The notes under the pieces were generated by a model. That model saw only the letters and a program-made list of their open reading frames with translations. It had not been told where the DNA came from and ran no database searches. DNA of 37,893 nucleotides, from positions 1-37,893 of the forward strand of contig BLMC01000025.1 in assembly GCA_011959805.1 (NCBI GenBank). Reading direction: 5' to 3'. A program made the position numbers and the translations under genes. The number at the start of each line of letters is the position of its first letter. Positions within the stretch are counted from its first letter, which is position 1. Positions 22,736-32,304 of the stretch are shown here, one piece after another. This DNA comes from Lachnospiraceae bacterium (GTDB lineage: Bacteria; Bacillota; Clostridia; Lachnospirales; Lachnospiraceae).

Positions 22736-23716
22736 TTACATACTCAACCCAATAATCAATAACTCTACACTAAGCTTGTCTGATATACGCCCAGTCTTTA
22801 CGCATTCTTCCGCCTCTACACAAGTCGTAAGTGCGGTTGTCAACTGCTGCATCTGAAACTGCGCTGCTTGTGGAATATATTTCTTTTTTAGGTAGTAGGG
22901 ATTTAGCCCTGTTTTTTTCGCTATTTCCCCGTCCTGATAACCCTTTAGTTTCATTTCCTTGACTTGCAAAAGCATATGAAATTGTCGGGCTGTCAGCGCT
23001 AATATCTTCATTGGCGCCTCTTTCAAAGCAAGCAAATTATAATATAATTTCAGGGCTCGCTTTTGTTCCTTCTGTGCAACAGCCTCCACCATATCAAAAA
23101 TCTGATTTTGTATCTGTATAGCACATAACGCCTGTACATCTGCTTCTGTAATTCCTTTTTCATAATACTTATAGCAAATCAACTTCTCTACTTCTTGCCG
23201 AATATTTTCCATACTGGTTCCTGTCTTATCTAAAAGAAGGTCAAGTGCATCTGCTGTAATTCCTTTATTCTCTTTTTTTAACAGTCCAAGAACCCATTTT
23301 TTTAAAGTCGCTTCATCTTGCATTTCACAGAGTGCTGCATAACCATTTGCTGTAATCGCCTTATAAAGCTTGCTTCGCTTATCTATTTCCTCCTCCACAA
23401 AAATCATATAAGTAGTTTGTGGAAGTGATTTTACTAGCGCGACTATCTGATCCTCCCCATTTTTCAGCCAACCACTATTTTCAATAATAATTACTCTACA
23501 ATCCGCAAAAAATGGCATTGTATTTGCCAAGTCAATCACTTCATTGACATTGATATCTTTGCCTGCGTATACATTGCAGTTCATGGTATCCTCTGTTAGC
23601 ACTAGCGCTTTGCGCAGTTTTTCACAATACTGTTTGCGCAAATACGCTTCTTCTCCATAAAGAAGATATATCCTGCTGAACTTGCCACTCTTAATATCCT
23701 CCACAATTCTTTTCAT
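22736..23716 (-). CDS. holA: DNA polymerase III subunit delta
   Basis: The 326-residue product is the clamp-loader delta subunit, which opens the beta sliding clamp. The start MKRIVEDIKSGKFSRIYLLY followed by GEEAYLRKQY, the TMPFFADCRVIIIENSGWL stretch, and the C-terminal collar-like helices (LYYNLLALKEAPMKILALTA, LNPYYLKK) are typical. Its ATG overlaps the comEC stop by four bases (23713-23716). The comEC-holA order is common in Firmicutes. Identity is secure although this family has few invariant residues. Confidence 0.92.
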   Translation of the reverse strand: MKRIVEDIKSGKFSRIYLLYGEEAYLRKQYCEKLRKALVLTEDTMNCNVYAGKDINVNEVIDLANTMPFFADCRVIIIENSGWLKNGEDQIVALVKSLPQTTYMIFVEEEIDKRSKLYKAITANGYAALCEMQDEATLKKWVLGLLKKENKGITADALDLLLDKTGTSMENIRQEVEKLICYKYYEKGITEADVQALCAIQIQNQIFDMVEAVAQKEQKRALKLYYNLLALKEAPMKILALTARQFHMLLQVKEMKLKGYQDGEIAKKTGLNPYYLKKKYIPQAAQFQMQQLTTALTTCVEAEECVKTGRISDKLSVELLIIGLSM

Positions 23717-25992
23717 TGTATTCCCTCTGTTTTCAATTCTTTATAAGTGTCTATTTTGTACTCTCCATTTTTAATGTTTATTGTAATGGCTCCTGTGTTT
23801 TTTGTTATTATAATATCACTCCCTATCTGTTTCACACGCTCAACCGCTTCTTCATGTGGATGACCATAACGATTATTCTCACCGCAAGAAATAATTGTAG
23901 TCTTTGGTCTTATATAAGTAATTAATTCTTCTGTGTTAGAATACTTAGAACCATGATGCGCTGCTTTGTAAATATCAATTCCCGCAAACCTTGTATCTTG
24001 ATAAAGCCATTCTATAGAGGCATGTTCTCCGTCAGCCTCAACATCTCCGGTCAAAAGTGTAGAAACTCCACTTGACTCTAGTTTCATCACAAGAGAATAT
24101 GCATTGCGGGAATCTGTTTTATAATCTGCACTAGGATGCAGCACCTCAAACTTTAGGGCATCGGTTTCTATTCGGTCCCCCGCTTTTAGTCGATATATTG
24201 GTATTTTTCTGACATTGCACAGAGCAACGAGCTTTTCATACGCCTCATCTTCAATAATAGCGTTGGAAATACAAATCCTATTGATTTTTATTTCCATTTT
24301 ATTTGCTTCCATAAGCTCCATCACTCCCGAAATATGGTCGCTGTCAAGATGCGTTAAAAATACTGCATCTAATTTCGATACACCTTTGTATTTCAAATAA
24401 GGCAATATAATGTAGTCGCCAACGTTACTCTCCGAAGTGCTCCCTCCATCAACCAAAAAATGTTCTCCTCCTGCACTCTCAACCCAAATACAATCTCCCT
24501 GTCCTACATCCAGAAATGTAATCGAAACTCCATCTATCGGTGAATCACTGACAAAAATAACTGCTGCTAGCACTATTACAAGCCGTATTCCAAATGGAAG
24601 TTCAATTCTAATACCTCTTTTTTCACAGACAGCTTTCTTTGTAAATTGCTTTCCATACTGGTGTGTCGCATATAAAAAGATAACTACTATACTAAATACA
24701 CAGATTTTCCAATTATCTGGTCTTCCTATCACCCAATTTGCAAATGGCAATTTAAGTGACTCTTCACAGAGCCATGCAAATCCTGACAGCATTGCATGAC
24801 ATATCAACCCCACAAGCTTTGCAATTCCTATTCCAATTGCGCCAGGCAAACAACCTACGCCAAGACACAAAAGTCCTGCTGCCATTAGAATAGACATCGC
24901 TGGGATAATAACCAGATTCAATAAAAAGGAATAAATTGGAAATTCATAGTAGACACACAACATAATTGGAAAATGTATTAAAAAAATGCTAAGACTTCCA
25001 CATAAGGACAACACAATTTTATCCAAAAAGCACAACTTCTTCTTGTGTTGAAACGGCTGTACCACCTCAGACAAACAACCTACGCCAAGAATAGCACCAA
25101 AAGACAACTGAAATCCCGCATAATATAGATATAGCGGCTGTTCTAGCAAAATGAAAACAGCAGCTAATGCTAATGCTGTTAGCATATCATAGGTACGTCG
25201 CAACATCTGTGCTGCAAGCTGCATTCCAAACATAAATACTGCTCGATATGCGGAGCTAGTCATACCAACCATATCCCCATAAGCAATCATCAAAATTATA
25301 GCAATTACAGCACAAGCCAGTTGCGGAAGATATGTTCTGCGCAAAATCCGATATAACCCCACTCCCAGCAGTGTGATATGAAGTCCGGAAATTGCAAAAA
25401 CATGTGCGATACCACTCTTTTGAAAAAGCTGTTTGCTCTGTTCATCAAGCTCAGATTTATTTCCAAGTAAAATTGCCTTCATAATAGCTGCTTCTTCAGC
25501 CGGAAGCACTTTGTCAAATACTTCTTCAAAATGATGCCTAAGTCGATACAATGTCTCATAATACACAGAATATTGGCTACCTGTCGAAAGCAACTGTGTT
25601 TTGTACAACCGAAAATCTATACCTAGTGTCTGATAATAGCGCTGTGCATCAAAGCCTCCCGGATTTCGTGCCCTGTCAAAATAAGAAACTTTTCCCTCCA
25701 CAGCAACGATACTTCCTACTCTTGGTTCTACAAAATTTTCATCTGGCTCCATATAACATATAACACAGCCCAATTCTCTATTTTCTTCGTTGTTAAAACA
25801 CCACTCTTTTGTATGTTCCAACCGCAAAACTAATGTATCTTTTTTGTATTCTTTCTGCGTTATTTCTCCGATTAGAGTCACTCTATCCCCTTCCGTCAAA
25901 TCAAGAGTCTGGTCTGGAATGGGGACAATTAACAAATATAAAAACACAGTCACCACAAATGCTGCACACACGCAACATAGTGGTCTTCTCAT
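23713..25992 (-). CDS. comEC: ComEC/Rec2-family DNA-uptake channel protein
   Basis: The 759-residue product has an N-terminal membrane span and DUF4131 region (about 1-190), the multi-span competence domain with AISGLHITLLGVGLY (about 195-460), and a C-terminal metallo-beta-lactamase-like domain starting TFLDVGQGDCIWVE with the HLDSDHISG metal motif. In Bacillus, ComEC forms the channel for single-stranded DNA entry. The ATG at 25992 follows GAGGATGATAAATT. It is full length with no visible defect. comEA lies four genes upstream on the same strand. Confidence 0.93.
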   Translation of the reverse strand: MRRPLCCVCAAFVVTVFLYLLIVPIPDQTLDLTEGDRVTLIGEITQKEYKKDTLVLRLEHTKEWCFNNEENRELGCVICYMEPDENFVEPRVGSIVAVEGKVSYFDRARNPGGFDAQRYYQTLGIDFRLYKTQLLSTGSQYSVYYETLYRLRHHFEEVFDKVLPAEEAAIMKAILLGNKSELDEQSKQLFQKSGIAHVFAISGLHITLLGVGLYRILRRTYLPQLACAVIAIILMIAYGDMVGMTSSAYRAVFMFGMQLAAQMLRRTYDMLTALALAAVFILLEQPLYLYYAGFQLSFGAILGVGCLSEVVQPFQHKKKLCFLDKIVLSLCGSLSIFLIHFPIMLCVYYEFPIYSFLLNLVIIPAMSILMAAGLLCLGVGCLPGAIGIGIAKLVGLICHAMLSGFAWLCEESLKLPFANWVIGRPDNWKICVFSIVVIFLYATHQYGKQFTKKAVCEKRGIRIELPFGIRLVIVLAAVIFVSDSPIDGVSITFLDVGQGDCIWVESAGGEHFLVDGGSTSESNVGDYIILPYLKYKGVSKLDAVFLTHLDSDHISGVMELMEANKMEIKINRICISNAIIEDEAYEKLVALCNVRKIPIYRLKAGDRIETDALKFEVLHPSADYKTDSRNAYSLVMKLESSGVSTLLTGDVEADGEHASIEWLYQDTRFAGIDIYKAAHHGSKYSNTEELITYIRPKTTIISCGENNRYGHPHEEAVERVKQIGSDIIITKNTGAITINIKNGEYKIDTYKELKTEGIQ

Positions 25993-26163
25993 AATTTATC
26001 ATCCTCTTTTGTAATTCATAGTAATTCGCACTGCCTATTTTGCCATCTGCAAAGGACTAATTTATATTGCAATAATCTTCTTAATCTCTCTAATATACCA
26101 CATAGCCTAACAAAATTTTCAATACGTTTTACTATAACCCAAATAATCCGTACACTAGCTCTA

Positions 26164-27111
26164 TTAATTCACCAATGACAGATTTCGTTCAAAAACGGTG
26201 GAAGCTTCATATTTATCTCGAAACTTCCCATCTTTGTTCCCTTCAATTGATATCTGCACTTTATTGATATTGCTAAGCTCAACAAGAGAATTCACAATTG
26301 AATAGATTGTCACATCCGTTGTTACATTGTTGACTGCTGTGACCATCGCACTATTAAATGTAAGATAACACACCCCATCTTTCACAGTAATATTAACCAG
26401 CTTTGTATCTGGATTGACGGTCGGAAATGTCTCGCCGTTTGCTGGACCACTGATTAATTGCTCCACCACCAATTTCTCCATCGGCACATTAGATACATCT
26501 GCATTGTGTGTCAATTCTCTATTTACTGCAATCAATCCATCTCCTGTCTCATTTGCAAAATATAAACGCAAATTTACCTTGCTCTCCACAGCCTCCACTT
26601 GTGTACCAGCATTATCTACAAACATATCAGCCGTCATAATCCCAATTGCATTGCCCGACAAATCAGTCAATGCTTCTCCATTCACTGTAAGCATGACATA
26701 ATTTACGTCTGGAATGTTTGTAAGACTTCTGACAAGAGCTGCTCTTGTCAACACTTCTGTCGTTCTCGATAATTCCTTGTATTTTTCACCAAGAGAGACA
26801 ATCACCTGTTCTTCTTCATAGGAGTAAGTGATAATATTAATCCCACTGTTAAGCGTTGCTTTTAATTCTTTATTATCTGGTACAGCACACAACAATTTTA
26901 GCACTTCCACAATCATATCTTTTGTATCTGTACTCTCAAGGTAATGTGTTTCTGTCACAAGCTTTGTCTCTTTTTTATTTAGATAAGAAATATCTACTGC
27001 TGTTCCCTGTTTTTCCTCACTGCTGCATCCCGTCGCAAAAAAAGCCAACACAAATATTAGCTCAAACCAAAATAAAGTTTTCCGGGATCTCTCTACAGGA
27101 TTCCAATTCAT
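26164..27111 (-). CDS. Lipoprotein with two GerMN domains
   Basis: The 315-residue product has a signal peptide ending in FFATGC (lipid-anchored Cys near 29). Two GerMN-type repeats follow: one around 60-170 (EVLTRAALVRSLTNIPDVNYV) and one around 185-300 (LVVEQLISGPANGETFPTVN, then KDGVCYLTFNSA). GerM-related domains occur in spore germination and peptidoglycan-associated proteins. It lies 34 bases downstream of the histidine kinase gene, so it may be a sensor partner or a target of that system on the outer membrane face. It is followed by comEC after 171 bases. Confidence 0.88.
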   Translation of the reverse strand: MNWNPVERSRKTLFWFELIFVLAFFATGCSSEEKQGTAVDISYLNKKETKLVTETHYLESTDTKDMIVEVLKLLCAVPDNKELKATLNSGINIITYSYEEEQVIVSLGEKYKELSRTTEVLTRAALVRSLTNIPDVNYVMLTVNGEALTDLSGNAIGIMTADMFVDNAGTQVEAVESKVNLRLYFANETGDGLIAVNRELTHNADVSNVPMEKLVVEQLISGPANGETFPTVNPDTKLVNITVKDGVCYLTFNSAMVTAVNNVTTDVTIYSIVNSLVELSNINKVQISIEGNKDGKFRDKYEASTVFERNLSLVN

Positions 27112-27145
27112 AAAATCGCCTTTCTATTTTGTCTATTACAGCCGT

Positions 27146-28603
27146 TTATAAAGCAATGTACGTGAGAGGAATCTTAACGGTAAATATCGTCCCTACTCCC
27201 TCTTCACTGTTCACATTGATCGAGCCACGGTGCATTAATATCGCACTCCTAGTTATTGCAAGTCCTAGTCCAGTCCCTCCAATTTCTTTGGAATGTGATT
27301 TATCTACCCGATAAAATCGCTCATAAATATGTTGGATGGACTCTTGAGGAATGCCTACCCCAGAATCTGATATCTCAACAGTAAAATATTGATGATCTGC
27401 ATCGAGTATCACCTTTACCCAACCGCCTTTCACATTGTATTTGATCGCGTTCTCCACAAGATTGGATAATGCTAGCGTCAGTTTCATCTCATCAATCTCC
27501 GCGCTTACTGGTCTACGACTCTCAAAAATTAGTTTCACTTCTGCCCGTGTGGCAATTGGCCCTAACCGTTTGAGTAAAAGCTCTAACACTGCATTGATAT
27601 CCACAGTTTCAACATTCATATCCGCCGAAGTTCTAGTCATCTTTACCAAGGACAACAAATCTGTAATAATCTTGTTCTCTCTGTCTATTTCTTCTGCGAT
27701 ATCGAGCATAAACTCTCGATATAACTCAGCGGGAGCATCTTCCTGTAAAATTAAAGAATCCGCAAGTACCTTCATAGATGCAAGCGGTGTTTTCAGTTCA
27801 TGAGACACATTCGACACAAACTCCTGCCTAGAATTATCTAGCACTTTCATTCGCCCCATCATCTGATTAAATGCATCGCCAATATGTTCTGTCTCAATGT
27901 AATCTGTAACACTGATTTCTTCATCTGTAAATCCGTTTTTTACATCATTGATTGCATCCGTAATTTTCTCAAAAGGTTTTAACATTTTGCGGCTAAGCAG
28001 AAGCGCTATGCCAAAGATTACTACCATCGCTAAAATCTCTAATAAAAAAGCCCTACTTTGCAAATACTCATAACCACTGCTAATACTGTCCGTAGAAACA
28101 CTGGTCAACATTGCCCCAACAACTTGCGCTTTTTCTGGCAATTTTTCTTCGATTGGAACGATAATCTCAATATATCCAGCGTCTTTTAAACTATTGGAAG
28201 CTCCATCGCCCTTAAGACACTTAATAATCGATTCGGAAATGATAGTTTTGCCCTCACTGACTCCATAAGTGTCTTTAATAATTTTTAGGCTTCCATTCAC
28301 AACCAAAACTCTTCCGTCATAGAGATTGGACAGCTGAGAAAGTTCTGCATTGACCACATCACTACTGTTATCTAACATATAATTGTAGGTAATCAAATGG
28401 TCTGCAATAATCTTTATCTGTGTCTGTACCTCATTTGTCCTTGTCTCTATCGTATTATCCAAATAGCGCTCCAAAATACCCACATGAAGCACAATACATG
28501 GTACGATTCCTGCCGCCATAATAATGCAAAACATTCTTGTCTTTAGACTGCGAAACCCTTCAAATATTTTCTTTTTTTTCATCTTTTTCCAGAGCTTTGC
28601 CAC
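27146..28603 (-). CDS. Membrane sensor histidine kinase
   Basis: The 485-residue kinase has two membrane spans (about 22-42 and 188-206) enclosing an extracellular sensor. HAMP follows (LKPFEKITDAINDVKNG), then the phosphoacceptor box VSHELKTPLASMK, and the ATPase boxes LSNLVENAIKYN, DSGVGIPQE and GGTGLGLAI. The start is GTG with GGGGAG six bases upstream; an ATG seven codons later is also possible. No PAS domain lies between HAMP and the kinase core, unlike WalK. With the adjacent response regulator it forms a two-component system, probably for envelope sensing given the GerMN lipoprotein. Confidence 0.92.
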   Translation of the reverse strand: MAKLWKKMKKKKIFEGFRSLKTRMFCIIMAAGIVPCIVLHVGILERYLDNTIETRTNEVQTQIKIIADHLITYNYMLDNSSDVVNAELSQLSNLYDGRVLVVNGSLKIIKDTYGVSEGKTIISESIIKCLKGDGASNSLKDAGYIEIIVPIEEKLPEKAQVVGAMLTSVSTDSISSGYEYLQSRAFLLEILAMVVIFGIALLLSRKMLKPFEKITDAINDVKNGFTDEEISVTDYIETEHIGDAFNQMMGRMKVLDNSRQEFVSNVSHELKTPLASMKVLADSLILQEDAPAELYREFMLDIAEEIDRENKIITDLLSLVKMTRTSADMNVETVDINAVLELLLKRLGPIATRAEVKLIFESRRPVSAEIDEMKLTLALSNLVENAIKYNVKGGWVKVILDADHQYFTVEISDSGVGIPQESIQHIYERFYRVDKSHSKEIGGTGLGLAITRSAILMHRGSINVNSEEGVGTIFTVKIPLTYIAL

Positions 28604-28659
28604 TTCTCTCTCCCCAACTTATCTCCACTATTCTGGGACAATCTTCTACGATTACTCAA

Positions 28660-29358
28660 TTATAGATTTTTATAGTAATATCCTACACCCCACTTAGTAT
28701 GCACATACTTTGGTTCGCTTGGATTTGGCTCAATTTTCTCCCGCAGTCTTCTAATATGGACATCCACTGTTCGCACATCTCCCGGATAATCCTCTCCCCA
28801 TACTAATTTTAAAAGATTTTCACGACTGTAAACTCTATTAGGATTCAGCACCAATAATTCTAGCACATCAAATTCTTTTGCGGTAAGATTTACTTCTATT
28901 CCGTTAATATGAAGTCGTCTTCCCTCACAGTCAAGACGCAAATCTCCTGCTTCCAATATCTGTATTTTCTTCTCCGATACTCCTTTTGCTTTACTACCAG
29001 TCCGCCGTATAATCGCTTTAATTCGTGCTTTCACTTCGAGAATATTGAATGGTTTGGTGATATAATCGTCTGCTCCATATTCAAGTCCAAGTATTTTATC
29101 CATGTCCTCGCCTTTTGCCGTAAGCATAATGACTGGCACATCCGAAAATTCCCTAATCTGCTGACAAACCTCCAGACCAGTCAGTTTCGGCAACATAATA
29201 TCGAGCAAAACAAGATCATATTTATTGTTCTTTGCCATTTCCAAGGCTTCTTCTCCATCATATGCACACTCAACTTCCATATCATCTTGCTCCAAGCTAA
29301 AACGTAATCCTTTTACAATCAGCTTCTCATCATCCACCACCAAAACCTTCTTACCCAT
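28660..29358 (-). CDS. OmpR/PhoB-type response regulator
   Basis: The 232-residue product has a receiver domain (VVDDEK acidic pair, LLDIMLP phosphoacceptor Asp near residue 53, IMLTAKG, and the conserved Lys in DDYITKPF). A C-terminal winged-helix domain follows, with LTAKEFDVLELLVLN and RTVDVHIRRLREKIEPNP. The sequence resembles WalR (YycF). It is 18 bases downstream of comEA and 57 bases upstream of its kinase. Target genes cannot be read from the sequence. Confidence 0.93.
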   Translation of the reverse strand: MGKKVLVVDDEKLIVKGLRFSLEQDDMEVECAYDGEEALEMAKNNKYDLVLLDIMLPKLTGLEVCQQIREFSDVPVIMLTAKGEDMDKILGLEYGADDYITKPFNILEVKARIKAIIRRTGSKAKGVSEKKIQILEAGDLRLDCEGRRLHINGIEVNLTAKEFDVLELLVLNPNRVYSRENLLKLVWGEDYPGDVRTVDVHIRRLREKIEPNPSEPKYVHTKWGVGYYYKNL

Positions 29359-29376
29359 TGTTCTCGAATTTCCCCC

Positions 29377-30027
29377 TTAAGTCGTTATTTTATCCTTTAT
29401 CTTAGAAAAAAGGCCCTCTTTTATGCCATCTACTTTTTTAATCTCTTCAATACTACCAAAACTGCCATTTTTCTCACGGTAAGCAACAATCGCTTGCGCT
29501 CTGCTTTCACCGATACCTGACACAGTTGTCAGTTCTGCAACAGTAGCTGTATTGATATTTACCAAACTTGACCCCTGCGTTGCTGTTGCAGATGTATTTT
29601 CATCCATAGGAAACCGATAAGTTCCCGCTTCTTTTTGTAAGGCCGCCTCCGCCTGTGTCAAAATTACAATCTGCTCACCATCAACGATTTGCCTTGCCAT
29701 ATTGAGGCAATTTTCATCCGCATCAATAGACAATCCGCCCGCTAGCGCAATTGCTTCATACAGTCGACTGCCTTCTTCTAAACAATAGACACCGGGAAGT
29801 TCCACTGCTCCACAGACATAGATATAAATCTGCGAGGTTTCCAGTGCAAGTTCCTTCTCTAAAAATGACACTGCTGTCATTTCTTCACTTTGTGTCTCCG
29901 TCGTCTTTGTATTGAGCAATGCCATTGTAACCTCATCCTGATTTGACGCACAACCACACAACAAAACACTCTGAAACAACGCAAAAAGAAACACACACAG
30001 ATATTTTTTATATTTTATTTTTTTCAT
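29377..30027 (-). CDS. comEA: ComEA-like DNA-binding lipoprotein (SLBB plus helix-hairpin-helix)
   Basis: The ATG at 30027 gives 216 residues; a GTG three codons earlier is possible. A hydrophobic leader ends in LLCGC, a lipobox, so the protein is probably lipid-anchored rather than held by a membrane helix. An SLBB domain follows (IYVCGAVELPGVYCLEEGS, AGGLSIDADENCLNMAR). The C-terminal helix-hairpin-helix is VNINTATVAELTTVSGIGES with AQAIVAYREKNG. ComEA captures double-stranded DNA and hands it to ComEC. It begins the minus-strand cluster that includes the two-component genes and comEC. Confidence 0.9.
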   Translation of the reverse strand: MKKIKYKKYLCVFLFALFQSVLLCGCASNQDEVTMALLNTKTTETQSEEMTAVSFLEKELALETSQIYIYVCGAVELPGVYCLEEGSRLYEAIALAGGLSIDADENCLNMARQIVDGEQIVILTQAEAALQKEAGTYRFPMDENTSATATQGSSLVNINTATVAELTTVSGIGESRAQAIVAYREKNGSFGSIEEIKKVDGIKEGLFSKIKDKITT

Positions 30028-30230
30028 GGATATCACATACTCCTTTTCAGGCCCCTCTATGCATATCCAATAATTATTCTATGCTAAATCGAAACTGATT
30101 ACAAGTGCTAATTTTTACATTTCAATGCTATTTTAATATTATCATTTACTTTGTTTTCGTAATATATAAAATCTATACAAAATTTGAACACTAAGTCCTG
30201 TCCAAACAGTATCATTTTAATATTATATTA

Positions 30231-31415
30231 CTATTCAGACAATTTAATAAATTGTTTGCAATACAAAAATGCCCTTTCTGCGCAGTCTTGATTTGGTGCA
30301 TATAAACGAATCGCAGCGCGCACAGCAATTTCTGTTATCCAAAATTTTATACCATCTGTTGCCTGTCCATAGCTTTTCTCTTCAATTGTTTTGATATACT
30401 CTGTCTTGACTGTACCATCCTGTTGTTCTTTCTTTGTAGCTACTGCATGCACTGCCGCTGACGCAACACTATTTAATCCCCGAAAATATTTAATAATCTC
30501 TTCATAGTTATTGATATAGTTCATAAAACAACGTTTATATTTCACAAGTTCAAGATTTGCAGTCGAAACTGCTTGTAGACAAAGTTTGCACTCTCCATTG
30601 ACATCTGACGCCTCCATTAAAATGTCCGGGCGTTGATGCAAGATATTTTCAAAATATGCCTTTGCACCAATCGCATCTCTTTTTTTAAAAAATTTTTCCA
30701 TTTTTGCAATCACTTCACTTGTTTCTTTTTTCTCTCCAATAACAGCAACTCTACACTCAAAAGCCTTATATTGATTTGCAGTCACCCATACATACAACAA
30801 AAATTCAGAAATAAACCCAAATACACGCCTGTGGTAATCATCTGCAAAGGAAAGATCAATCCGTTTTTGCAAAGAAAATAATATTGTAAAAAGCCACTCA
30901 CAATATGCGTCATACAACGCTTTTCGCGCCACCATAATATTGCCAAAATATGTCCTGTTCTGATGCAGTAAACTGACAAACGTGTCATAATATTCTGGAA
31001 AAATCTCTAAAATAATACGTCCTGTCTCATCGAGTGTATTGATATTGTGATGTGCGCCAAAGCCATCCCTATAAGAACCTGGCAACTCCAACAATTTTGT
31101 TGTAACAATATCATATTTCGATAAAATCTCCTCGTACTCCTCTTCTGTAAAAACATATCCTTCTTCGCTTGTAAGATATCGGCGATAATGGCAAACTCCC
31201 ACATTTTCAACATCTCTATAATTTTTCCATATCCAATAAACACCAGAAAGCTCCGCATAATAACAGTTTAACGCTGATATATTATCTCCCGTGTCATCTC
31301 CTAGATATCCAAAATCTTCTATGGCATTTTTATGTCCAACATGAAGTGGAATATACATAGGGTCATTGGGTACATCAAATAGTTTGTGTGTCATTGCAAA
31401 AATTTTAACAGACAT
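30231..31415 (-). CDS. DUF4422 glycosyltransferase-like protein with C-terminal extension
   Basis: The 394-residue product starts VKIFAMTHKLFDVPNDPMYI and has the DUF4422 signatures DNISALNCYYAELSGVYWIWKN and VGVCHYRRYL. DUF4422 proteins are predicted glycosyltransferases of capsule and exopolysaccharide clusters. The family domain usually covers about 230-250 residues; here about 150 extra helical residues follow, containing ECKLCLQAVS and further Cys and Lys rich segments of unknown role. AGGAGACAAAATA precedes the ATG. It is not in a visible polysaccharide cluster. Confidence 0.85.
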   Translation of the reverse strand: MSVKIFAMTHKLFDVPNDPMYIPLHVGHKNAIEDFGYLGDDTGDNISALNCYYAELSGVYWIWKNYRDVENVGVCHYRRYLTSEEGYVFTEEEYEEILSKYDIVTTKLLELPGSYRDGFGAHHNINTLDETGRIILEIFPEYYDTFVSLLHQNRTYFGNIMVARKALYDAYCEWLFTILFSLQKRIDLSFADDYHRRVFGFISEFLLYVWVTANQYKAFECRVAVIGEKKETSEVIAKMEKFFKKRDAIGAKAYFENILHQRPDILMEASDVNGECKLCLQAVSTANLELVKYKRCFMNYINNYEEIIKYFRGLNSVASAAVHAVATKKEQQDGTVKTEYIKTIEEKSYGQATDGIKFWITEIAVRAAIRLYAPNQDCAERAFLYCKQFIKLSE

Positions 31416-31526
31416 TATTTTGTCTCCTTTTTTATCATAAAATCATATATTGCATTATACACTTTTGAAGAGTGTTTGCACAAGGAAGATTTCAAGAATG
31501 TATTAAATTTATTAAGGAGGTTTTAT

Positions 31527-31961
31527 ATGGAATTTTTCAACAAAGTAGGTTCCTCAATTTCTAACAAAAGCAAAGATGTTGCCAGAAAAGCCAAAGAAAT
31601 TGCTGAGGTTTCCAATCTAAACAATCAGATCAATGCACAGGAAGATATTATCAACAAGATTTGCCTAGAAATCGGAAAAACAGTTTACAATAAGCGAGAC
31701 CTTTTTCCCGACACTGAACTCGAAGAAAAATATACAACGGCTTCCAATGCATACGCTGAAATCGCTCGCCTGAAGTCGAAAATAATCTTTGTAAAAGGCG
31801 CAAAACAATGTCCTGGTTGTGGGATAGAAGTTCCGCTGACTTCTTCCTTCTGTCCAGATTGTGGTGCTGCTGTACCTGCTCCAGAACCAGAGCCAACTGT
31901 GGAAAATATTGTGATACCACCAGATAGTATAATCTACTATCCAAACGACCCTACAAAATAA
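31527..31961 (+). CDS. Zinc-ribbon protein with coiled coil
   Basis: AAGGAGG six bases before the ATG at 31527 gives 144 residues. The N-terminal 90 residues are charged and helical (SNKSKDVARKAKEIAE, QINAQEDIINKICLEIGK). A zinc ribbon follows: CPGCGIEVPLTSSFCPDCG. The tail is proline- and glutamate-rich (APEPEPTVE). This layout is common in small Firmicute proteins that may scaffold or bind membranes or nucleic acids. Function unknown. It is divergent from the DUF4422 gene. Confidence 0.82.
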   Translation: MEFFNKVGSSISNKSKDVARKAKEIAEVSNLNNQINAQEDIINKICLEIGKTVYNKRDLFPDTELEEKYTTASNAYAEIARLKSKIIFVKGAKQCPGCGIEVPLTSSFCPDCGAAVPAPEPEPTVENIVIPPDSIIYYPNDPTK

Positions 31962-32304
31962 GAATGTGCTCTAGGTAATCACCTATAAAACAGTTGTAAT
32001 TAACAAACTGAAAATAACACGACTGCCAAACAGAGTATAAACGAAGACAGCTGTACGGTGGCTTTTCTTTGCTGTCGTACAGCGAATAAAATATTGCAAA
32101 GCACTGGTAATACAAACTACACAATAAGATTTTAAACCATTTTGCAATATAAAACACCGAAAAATAGCTTATTTTCGGTGTCTCTTTTATGCACAGACCC
32201 ATGCAGAGGAAATATACCATTGCATGGGAGGCGCAGCGAGTAAAGAACGTGTTCCCTACTTGATTTTTTTGTTTCCTAGAAATCTCATAGAACTTTCGCT
32301 TGTC
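31962..32304. other. 343-base spacer with stacked hairpins
   Basis: No gene is visible. It holds a GCTGTACG/CGTACAGC hairpin (32050-32057 with 32076-32083), a terminator-like hairpin (32154-32181) and a CCCATGCA/TGCATGGG hairpin (32198-32228) followed by GGCGCAGCGAGTAAA, which resembles elements near 9223 and 37861. Confidence 0.5.
32154..32181 (+). terminator. Terminator of the zinc-ribbon gene
   Basis: ACACCGAAAA (32154-32163) pairs with TTTTCGGTGT (32172-32181), followed by CTCTTTTAT on the plus strand. It is about 190 bases past the zinc-ribbon stop. Confidence 0.55.
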
